Shown: in pieces, positions 39,266 to 48,300 of the stretch
Layout: each line of letters opens with the position of its first letter
Position numbering within the stretch: the stretch's first letter is position 1
Assembly (NCBI GenBank): GCA_036524155.1
Contig: DATDCV010000306.1
Location: 1-48,891, forward strand
Length of the DNA stretch: 48,891 nucleotides
Direction of reading: 5' to 3'
DNA from: DATDCV01 sp036524155
Lineage (GTDB): Bacteria > Verrucomicrobiota > Verrucomicrobiia > Limisphaerales > UBA8199
Program-made: the position numbers and the translations under genes
The notes under the pieces: model-generated
What the model saw: the letters and a program-made list of their open reading frames with translations, nothing else
Told to the model about the DNA's origin: nothing
The model's database searches: none

Positions 39266-42010
39266 TCAAAGGTTCATTTCGATCACGCATTCCGAGTCCT
39301 GAGTGGCGCGCGTCACTTGGAACCCCAGTTTCGTGCACATTTTTTGCATTTCGTGATTTTCGAGCAACGTGTAGGCGATCAGCTTCTTCAGCTTTTCGTT
39401 CCGAGCGATGTCGATCAGGCGTTTGGTCAACTCGGTTCCGAGGCCCTTGTTCTGGTATTTGTCGGTAACCACCACCGCGAACTCGGCGGCGTCGGAGCCA
39501 TGGACTTTGCTCATGCGCGCCACCCCGAGGATCTCGTACTTGCCTTTGCCGAGGTTGCGCTCGGCGATCAGCGCGACCTCGCGGTCGTAGTCGTTGAAGC
39601 AAATCCGGAGCAACCGGGAGTGAGCGACACGCTGCTGCAATTTCAGCGCGGTAAAGTAACGCAGGTAGACGCTGCGTTCCGAGAGCGTCTCGTGGAACAC
39701 GACCATGGCGGGTTCGTCCTCGGGCCGGATCGGGCGGATGGTGACTTGGGGACCACTCTTTAGTTTCCAGGACTCGACGTATTGTGTGGGGTAGGGGCGG
39801 ATGGCAAGCTTGGGCAGTTGGTCCTCGGTGGTGGCCGGGTCGTGCAGGATCACCCGCGCATCGAGCGCCACCAGGTCGTCGCCGGAAGCAAAGAGCGGGT
39901 TGATGTCGATCTCCTTAATCCACTTCTGCTCGGCGACCAACTGGCTGAAGCCAACCATCAGCCGTTCCAGGGCCGTCATATCGACGGGTTTGCGGCCGCG
40001 GACGCCTTTGAGGGCTTTATAGATTTTGGTGGTCTCGATCATGCGCCGCGCCAGGGTCGTATTCAGCGGCGGCAGGCCAAGCGCCTTATCTTTGAACACC
40101 TCAACCAATTGGCCGCCCATGCCGAACAGCAGCACAGGGCCGAACTGCGGGTCGATACTGCTTCCCAGGATCAACTCGTAGCCGTCGCTGAGTTTTATCA
40201 TTTTTTGCACGGTCACGCCCTGGAAATGCTCGGCGCCTTTCTTTTCCGTCACCGCCTTCTTGATTTCGTTGAAGGCGGCCCGCACGTCGTCCTCGTTCTT
40301 CAGGTTGAGCTGCACACCGCCGACATCGGTCTTGTGGGTAATTGTCTCGGAGTAGAGTTTGAGCACGGTGGGGAAACCAATCTGCGTGGCCATCTTGACC
40401 GCGGCGGCCTCGGTCTTGGCAATTTTTGTCACCACCGTCGGGATGCCGTAACAGCCAAGCAGGTCCTTGGATTCGGCTTCGGTGAGGATCGTGCGGCCGG
40501 TTTTGCGGATCGTCTCGACGAGCGCCTGTGCCCGGGCGCGGCCCGACTCGATGTCCGCCGGGTCGGCCGAAGGCTCCGGCGTCTCATAAAGCGCGCGCAG
40601 GTTTTCGTTGTACTGATGCATCGCGGTGAACACCATCGCGGCGGTGTCCGGATAAGCGAACGTCGGCACGCCGGCGCGGTTGAGGATGGCTTCGCCCGCC
40701 GCAACCTCGTTGCCGCCCATCCAACTGGCGAGGACCGGCTTGCCGCTGATGTGGCCGAAGGCCTTGAGCTTTTCGGCGGTGGCGCTCGCATCGGTCATCG
40801 CCTGCGGCGTGAGGATCACCAGCAGACCGTCGCTGTTCGGGTCGCGACCGGCGGTTTCGAGCGTTTTGGCATAGAGGTCGGGGCCGGCATCGCCGATCAC
40901 GTCGATCGGATTGTTATGGCTCCAAACCGCCGGCAGGAACTTGTTGAGTTCGTCCATGGTCTCTTTCGAAACCTCGGCCAGCGCGCCGCCGGTAGTCAGC
41001 AAAGCGTCGGTGGCCAGCACGCCCGGTCCACCGGCGTTGGTGATGATGGTCAGCCGGTTGCCCTGGGGGCGCGGCTGTTTGCCGAGGACCTCGGACATGT
41101 TGAACAGGTCCGAGATCTGGTTGACGCGCAAGACGCCACAGCGGCGGAAAGCAGCTTCCAGGACGTCATCGGACCCGGTTAATGAACCGGTATGGGAAGC
41201 GGCGGCTTTGGCGGCGCCCTCGGTCCGGCCGGGTTTGATGATGATGATCGGCTTCGTCAACGCGACCTCGCGGGCGGCAGAGAGAAACGACCGCGCATCC
41301 CCGATGGTCTCCATATAAATGACGATGCTCTTTGTGTTGGGATCATCGCCGAAATAACTGATGAGGTCGCCCCAGCCTACGTCCAGCATCGACCCAATGG
41401 ACACAAACGCGCTGAACCCGACCTCTTCACGGATGGACCAATCGAGCACGGCCGTGCAGAGCGCGCCCGACTGGCTGATGAAAACCACATTCCCACGGCG
41501 GGCGATGCCGGCGGCGAACGTCGCGTTCACGCCCGTAATGGGGTTCATGACGCCAAGACAATTTGGCCCCACCAGCCGCATATTCCCGCGCCGCGCGTGA
41601 GCGAGCAGTTGCCGCTCGAGCTCCGCCCCGGCCGGACCGGTCTCTTTGAAACCCGCGGAAATGACCACGGCACCCGGGATCGCCAGATCGGCCGCTTCGC
41701 CGATGATCGCCGGGATCGTCGCTGCCGGAGTGGTCACCACCACCAGTTCCGGCTTTTCCGGCAACGCTGAGAGCTTCTGGTAGGCCTTGATGCCCAGCAC
41801 GCTGCCGCGCGTCGGGTTCACGGGATAAATCGGCCCGCCAAACGGCGTATTCATCAGGTTCCAGAGCACCGTGCGGCCGACGCTGCCGACCTTCTCGGTG
41901 GCTCCGACAACCGCGACCGATTTCGGGGCGAAAATGGAATCCAGCGGATGGCGCACCACTTGTCGATTAACCGAACTGAACGGTTTTTGAATGGTAGAAG
42001 TAGAATTCAT
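39266..42010 (-). CDS. ADP-forming acyl-CoA synthetase fused to a GNAT acetyltransferase
   Basis: This encodes 914 aa. Residues about 20-460 are the CoA-binding and ligase alpha parts (SVAVVGATEKVGSVGRTVLW, GPNCLGVMNP, FISQSGAL), with the phospho-acceptor His273 in ASHTGSLTGSDD. Residues about 500-720 are an ATP-grasp beta part (YGIPTVVTKIAKTE, VLKLYSETITHKTDVGGVQL, EIDINPLF). Residues about 745-912 are a GNAT domain (VTIRPIRPEDEPAMVVFHE, acetyl-CoA site DKYQNKGLGTELTKRL). The fold is that of protein lysine acetyltransferase Pat/PatZ. In enterobacterial Pat the His is reported lost, whereas it is kept here, so the synthetase part may be active. It heads the operon with pyruvate:ferredoxin oxidoreductase. 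Confidence 0.92.
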   Translation of the reverse strand: MNSTSTIQKPFSSVNRQVVRHPLDSIFAPKSVAVVGATEKVGSVGRTVLWNLMNTPFGGPIYPVNPTRGSVLGIKAYQKLSALPEKPELVVVTTPAATIPAIIGEAADLAIPGAVVISAGFKETGPAGAELERQLLAHARRGNMRLVGPNCLGVMNPITGVNATFAAGIARRGNVVFISQSGALCTAVLDWSIREEVGFSAFVSIGSMLDVGWGDLISYFGDDPNTKSIVIYMETIGDARSFLSAAREVALTKPIIIIKPGRTEGAAKAAASHTGSLTGSDDVLEAAFRRCGVLRVNQISDLFNMSEVLGKQPRPQGNRLTIITNAGGPGVLATDALLTTGGALAEVSKETMDELNKFLPAVWSHNNPIDVIGDAGPDLYAKTLETAGRDPNSDGLLVILTPQAMTDASATAEKLKAFGHISGKPVLASWMGGNEVAAGEAILNRAGVPTFAYPDTAAMVFTAMHQYNENLRALYETPEPSADPADIESGRARAQALVETIRKTGRTILTEAESKDLLGCYGIPTVVTKIAKTEAAAVKMATQIGFPTVLKLYSETITHKTDVGGVQLNLKNEDDVRAAFNEIKKAVTEKKGAEHFQGVTVQKMIKLSDGYELILGSSIDPQFGPVLLFGMGGQLVEVFKDKALGLPPLNTTLARRMIETTKIYKALKGVRGRKPVDMTALERLMVGFSQLVAEQKWIKEIDINPLFASGDDLVALDARVILHDPATTEDQLPKLAIRPYPTQYVESWKLKSGPQVTIRPIRPEDEPAMVVFHETLSERSVYLRYFTALKLQQRVAHSRLLRICFNDYDREVALIAERNLGKGKYEILGVARMSKVHGSDAAEFAVVVTDKYQNKGLGTELTKRLIDIARNEKLKKLIAYTLLENHEMQKMCTKLGFQVTRATQDSECVIEMNL

Positions 42011-42303
42011 TTTATTATCGTCATGTCACTTCGGGTTTCACCACCGAAAGCACCGCAAACCGCAGTTTTCGGGCGTGGAGGTGTCACATAGCCGCCCGGG
42101 TATGAACTCTGCCAAAGCCGTGTTTATCCGAGCGACCACAATTTGCAGCCAAGCTGCTTATGCGACTTCACCAGCGTTGGCAAAAGTTCACCATCTTTTG
42201 TAGTGGAAGAGTTCAATATCCACTCAGGCGAAGACCGCTCGAGTAGATTGCATCCTAATGCTCTCGGGCGGTCAAGCTTTACATTATGAAGGTGCGGTTT
42301 TGT
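42011..42303. other. Intergenic spacer upstream of the acetyl-CoA operon
   Basis: This is 293 bp between the start of the acyl-CoA synthetase/GNAT gene and the stop of the giant protein gene. It should hold the operon promoter. A hairpin lies at 42233-42273. GATAAT is found 3 nt from the start codon, too close for a normal leader. Nothing else is evident. Confidence 0.5.
42233..42273 (-). terminator. Candidate hairpin after the giant protein gene
   Basis: GACCGCTCGAG (42233-42243) pairs with CTCGGGCGGTC (42263-42273) at 10 of 11 positions, loop 19 nt. It lies 31 bp past the stop of the giant gene but is followed by TTCGCC rather than a T run, so it is a weak terminator candidate. Confidence 0.4.
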
Positions 42304-45300
42304 TCACGGTGTCGCGAGCCGGTAATAGCGGTGGGAATCGGCTGGGAGGACCGGGACCACAACGCCGCGGTTCGTCGTAGCAGCGGGGACATTGGTAAGT
42401 TGGGCCCAGGCCCCGAATCCGGTGGAGGACTGGACGGTATAGGTGCGGTTCGAGATCGCTTGGAATTGGAGGCTGAGGCTGCCGTGGCGATCGCTCAGGA
42501 GATCGAGACGGAACACACTGTTTGGGTCGTGGGGATCGGTACCGGCGAGGTACTCCAAAAGGTTGCTCATCCCATCGTGGTCAGGGTCGAGGTTGGCATC
42601 ATTGATCTGAGGATTAAGGCCGTGGGCGATCTCCCAATAGTCTGGCATTCCGTCGCCGTCCGAATCGGGCGCGGTGACGGTGAGGGTGGCGGGAAGGCTC
42701 GTGACCGACCCGCCGGGGTTGGACACGCGGACGCTGTAACTGCCGGCCTGCTCAGGGACCAAGTAAGGCAGTAGAAGGGTGGTGTCGGTCGCACCGGCGA
42801 GTTCGGTGCCATTGAAACGCCACTGATAAGCGAGGGGCGCGGTGCCTTGAGCGACCACAGAGAAGCCCGCGGCCGAACCGGCCGAGGCTGATTGCGACTG
42901 CGGCGGAGTTGTGATGGCGGGGGCGATAAAACTGCGTGTGCCGGTGAGTTGGAGATCGAAGTTGAGACTCGGGGCGGCGGCGCTACAGAGGTGCATTTCG
43001 GCCGCGACGGCATTGGTACCGAACACGAGATAGCCGGGATCGATGGCCACGGTGTAGTACTGGTTGGTGGCATCGATACCGGTGGCATTGGTGAGGGCAA
43101 GCGTGAGATAGCCGACTGGGTCGGCGGGCATGTTGTTGCGGTAAACCGGCGAGCCGTTGACATAAACGATGACACCGTCATCACGAAGGACATTGAGATT
43201 CAACGCCTGGAAAACGGTGGGGTCAGCGATAGTAAAGGTTTGCCGGAAGTAAGTGGTGATATACTTCGCCGAAGGATTCGGACCGTAGCCGATGGGAGTG
43301 CTTTCGCCGCCGTTACCGTAGCCGAGGCGCGCGTGCCCGGTGGACCACGCCGTGTCGTTGAAGGCGATCATGGGCCAGCCGCTCCCAAGGTTTTCGCCGG
43401 TATCGCGGTAGCTCCAGAGTGAGCCCCTGTCGACCAGGGCAATGTTCGTGACGACACCAGCTACTACGCTAATCGCGACAGGTGCGGAGGTGGAACTCAG
43501 CCCGCCGTTATCAGTGGCCACGGCGGAGAGTGGATAATTGCCGGGTAGGGCATTGCTCCAGACGCAAATGTACGGGCCGGTCGTCACGGTGCCCAACTTG
43601 CTTGCGCCGGAATAGAAATCGACGCGGGCAACGGAACCGTCAGGATCGAACGCGTCGGCTCCGACATTGATCGTCGAGCCGGAGACAAAGGTGCTGCCGG
43701 GCGACGGATTGGAGAGCGTGATCGTGGGCGGCTGGTTTTGGGTCGATGGCAGGTACAGTTGTGTCGTGGGGATGATCTCCTTAGGCACGTTCGGGCCCGA
43801 CCAGGAGAGCTGGGCGACGGCGCCGCCGCCGTTTTCATAGAACTCCATTTTGATGTCGTAGAAGCGGCCGGCCTGGAGGGCAATGGAGCCGGCATTTTCG
43901 GTCGGCGCGTGGTCGGTCCAGTTATTGATGACGATTTGGTTGTTCACCCAAAGGCGGATACCGTCGTCGCTGGTGGTGTAGAAGGTGAAGGTACCCGTGT
44001 AGCGTGGCTGGACTTTCCCGGTCCAGCGAACCGAGAAAGTGTCGGCCCCGATGGACGGGTCAGGCGACCCGCTGTCCCAGTTGAAATTGACGACGGGGTC
44101 GGTGCGGCGGAGCAGGGTACCGGTGAAGTCGATATTGTCGTAGTAATCGCCTTGGAGGCCGGTGCCGTTGCCGACGGGCGGCGGGTTCACAGTAATTGTG
44201 ACTGCGGCGGACACGCCGACGGCGAGGCTGCTGTCGCGAGCTTTGGCAAGAAGTCGGTGCGTGCCGATACTCGCATTGGTCCACGTGAACGTATAGGGCA
44301 GGTTGGTAACCTCGGCTATTTTGACATCGCTATCGTAATACTCGATGCGAGCGATGGTGCCGTCGAGGTCCACCCCGGTGGCCCGCAAGGAGATGGCGAC
44401 AGGGGCGGTGTAGACGGAACCGTCGGCCGGGGAGACCAGGGTGCAGGTCGGCGGCAGGTTGAAGGCGTTGAGGGCGCCGGTCGTAATTCCCGAGGCAAAC
44501 CAATTGGTTGGCTCATTGCCATAGTCAATCGGCAGATGACGCTGCAACGAAGGACCGTCGCCGTTAGCCCCCGGAGGCCACGGAGCCTTATCATTGTAGC
44601 GAACCTCATCCACGACAATGTAGGCGACCCCGTTGGTGTCCGGGGCGTCGGGCCGTTCCAGGCGGAGCCGTTCGCCGCTGTCTTGCAGGGTGCCAGGGTA
44701 GGGTCCGAGGATTTGAACCGTTGGGGCGATATTGTACTTGGCGCGAAAGACTGCGGGGTCAATAGGGACTAACAGCATGAAGGCTCCCGGGGTTAGAGTC
44801 GTGCCCGAGGGGAAACTGTAACCGAGGCCGTTCAGGTGCCACCCGTTGGTCGGGAACGCGGGATCGTAGAGCGGCACTGACGCGCCGCTGAGGTTATAGA
44901 GTTCGAGGAATTCATCGTAGCCCGGCGCGGGATGATAAAGGATTTCGTTGATGACCACCGGGCCAATGCGGGGGCCGGCGTTGTTTGTCCCCGGCGTGAA
45001 AACGGTCTGGGCTGGCCATTGTTCCTCACCGGTGCTGATGACATACCGGCCAAAGCTGACGCCATTGGCTGCGGGCCCGTATTCGAGACCATGGTTGTAG
45101 CCTGTGAGGTCGGTCGAAGCATCGCCGCTGAAGACATAGACGGACTCGCCCCACGAGTTTAGGACGAAGCTGGGCGGCACCCCGGGCGTCGGGTTGAAAT
45201 CCGCCTCGGTGAAGACGGCAAAACCGTGAGGAGGAATGATGGTGCCATCAGGGATGCGGAACTTTTTAGGAGCTGCGGCATCATCGGAAAGGAACCAGCC

Positions 45301-48300
45301 GCCGATCGGTGCGTTGGTGGGAGTGGGGTTATAGAGTTCAATTGTGTCGGCCTGAGGCGGGTCCGTGTGGGTGAGGATCTCGTTAATCACCACCGGTGCG
45401 ATGTTCGGGGGCGGATCATCCGCACCCGGGGAACCGCCGGGGTAGGTGCTGGCGCGCCAGCTCGAGGCGAAACCAGGGTCGCCGGCAGGATCGGCGCGCA
45501 CCAGGGAGAAGCCGTAACCGTCCGGCGTAACGGGCCAGGGAGGTCGCTGGTTGTAGGTGAACGAGTAGATGTTCGTACCCAGAACATGGGCCAGGGTGAC
45601 CTTTTCGCCCGCATTGTCGAGTTTGCCTGTGTAGACACCGTCGACGCGAACACCCGGGTATTTCATAGCAAAAGCAGCGGGGTTGCGAACGAGCACAAAG
45701 AACTGGCCAGGTGAAAGTCGTGCTTGGTTTGTGAACGCGAAGGTGATGCCGTCCGTGAACTGGAGGCCGGAGAGATCCAGGACATTCGTGCCGGTGTTCT
45801 TGAGTTCGAGGAACTCGAACTGGTCGCCGTTGGTGCTGCCAAGATTTGGCGGATTAAACATCAGCTCGGTGATGGCAAGGGGCCTGAAGTCCTGGATAAT
45901 GTAGAAAGGGGTTTCGAGCAGAGCGCTCCACTCGGTGCCGCTGCGGACACGGGCGCGGACGAACGTGGCGTTGGTGATCGTGAGCGGGCCGGTGCAGAGC
46001 CTGGCAGAGGAGGCAAGAGCACCGCCCCACAAACGCGGGTCAGAGCCGTCAGTCGTGTAGTAAATGGATCCCGACGTGTTGGGGTTGGTCAGGACGATCT
46101 GGGAGGCGGGCACCACCAGGCCCCCGAACGGGATGAGGCCCGGCGCGTTGAGCTGTGGGAACAGGCCGGCATTGCGAAGCTGCGCGATGAGAGTGGCGGT
46201 GCGCTGCGGAAACCAGGAGCGGACCTGGTCCTCGGCGGTGAGCCAGGTTTCGCGGGTATAGGTGCCACCACCCCACCGGGCCGCTTCACCGACGATGGCG
46301 CGGTCGATTTCGAGTGTTCGGGCCTCCCATCGGGCTGAAGTGACAGCCGGGCTGAGGGCACCGCCGTTGAAACAGTGCTTTTGGGCGAGATCGCCGAAGA
46401 GCCTCCGGAATTCGGGGTGGGAGCGCAGGCCGGCGTAGAGCCTTCCGGGAGCGCCGTCACCGCTGCCGATGCCGGTCCGGTCGGTGGACGGGTCGCTTCC
46501 GACCCCGAGCACCCACTCCGCATCCCAACTGAAGAAGCAGAAGCCGGCGCCGGTGACGCGGCGCCGGGCCGCCGTCCAGTTGTGGTAGGGCCAATCGACG
46601 TTGGCGACGTAGAAATTCATCAACATGTAATTGATGAAGTTCGGAACATCGAGGTAACGAGACAGATTGGTGTAAGCCGTGTCGGTGGTAATGCCGGCGT
46701 CGGCGATGGCGAGCATGGCATTCCAGGCATCGGGGGTACCGGCAATTTGCTCGTCGGCGGTAAAGGCATCGTATTCCTCTTTTTCGCCGCCCAGGTAGCT
46801 CGCCGCGAACGAGTCGTCGCTCTTCTCGCCGATGTTGTAGAGGCCCCAGTAAAGACCATTCACGTAGAGGTGGGCATAAGTGCCGTGTCCGGCATAACCG
46901 CCCGTGGCATTTTGAGTTTCGCGGCAGAACAGGTCGCGTTGGAGGGTGGCGCCGGCGCCGAGCCAGAGCCATTGATCATTGAAGCCGGCGTGGAGGCTCA
47001 GCGTGTCGAACTCCTGCACGGGTGAATCCGGGTACAGGTCGTATTTCAGTTTACCGGGGCCATACATGCTCTTGAATAGGAGTCGAAGACTGTGTTTGGC
47101 CACCATGGTGCGGCTGACGCCACCCTGGACGCGCAGCCCGCAGTTGACACTGAAGCCTTTCTTGCCGTCGGTCCGGATGTATTCGGCGGAGCAGGGGCGC
47201 TCCCACGCGACGCCCTGGCCTTGCGGGTTGGACCAGATGCCGTTGGGCCCGAAGAAATCCTCCCACGCGACGGAGATGCTGAGAGTGGGCACGCTGAGCA
47301 GGTCATTGGTGAAGGTATCACGGTAAGGAGGCGTCTGGGTTACGGCGGGACTGAGGGTGTAATCGCCCGAGGAGCCGCCCACGTAATTGACGTTGGTGCT
47401 CTGGCGCTGAACGGCGTCGAGAAACACGTAGGTGTGGGTTTCGACGATCGAAGGCTGAAACCCATCGCGATAGCCGATCACGCGCAGGGTCGTGGTAGTG
47501 TTAATGGGTATGGCACCGGTGTAAAGCTGGCCGGTGGTGGTCGTGGGCGCGCTGCCGTCTCTGGTGTAGCGGATGGTGACGCCCGGTGTAGCGCTCGTGA
47601 CCGTGACTGAGATGTTCGTATTGAGGAAGAAACCGCGATCGGGCGAGAACTTGAGATCGCTGACGAAGGCGACGTAGTCGAGGCTGTTGAATGTGCCGGG
47701 GGTTGGGGTCCCAAAATAATGATTAGTCGAGATGCCCAGCAGTTTGTTTTCAAGCAATTCGGCCAGAACGACGAATTGGCTGCCGGCGACGGAATCGTTG
47801 AGACCCTGAATGGCGAGGACGTTCGCCCCAGCCTGGAGCAAACCAAGCCGGCTGGTGAGGTCGACGTCCTCATAGGTCAGGGCATTGGCCACCGACCGGG
47901 GTTGGGTGGCGACGGAATTCCATTGAGGCGTGCCGGAAAAGTTGGCGCGCGCGACCTCCGTGCCGTTCAGGTAGGCAACATAGGCGTCGTTATACTTCAT
48001 CCGAAGCGTAAGCGAGGTGAAGACCGCCGGGTCGGTAAGCGTGAAGGGAATCCGGGCGTAGGCGGAACTGGATCTGCCGGCCATTTGGGCCTGAACATCG
48101 GTCGAGATGAGTGGCCTAAGGGTGGCAGTGGCGGCGGACCCGGGCAGGCATTTGACCGGCAGCCCGTCAGGGGCGCCGACCAACGCAAAGCCCGAGGTCC
48201 AGGAACCGAAGCTTCCCGGCGCGGCAAAGAACTCCACCTCCGAGCCGCCGCCGCACTCGTAGAAGACGAGGCGAACCGGGTAATCACCCGCCGGGAGATA

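Noticed and set aside
39782..41182. Open plus-strand frame of 466 codons
   Set aside because: Antisense to the acyl-CoA synthetase/GNAT gene, whose motifs are intact; translation is His/Gln/Gly-rich without domains.
42011..42025. GATAAT as a -10 box of the acyl-CoA synthetase operon
   Set aside because: It is 3 nt from the start codon and has no good -35 at 16-18 nt; a leaderless transcript is possible but unsupported.
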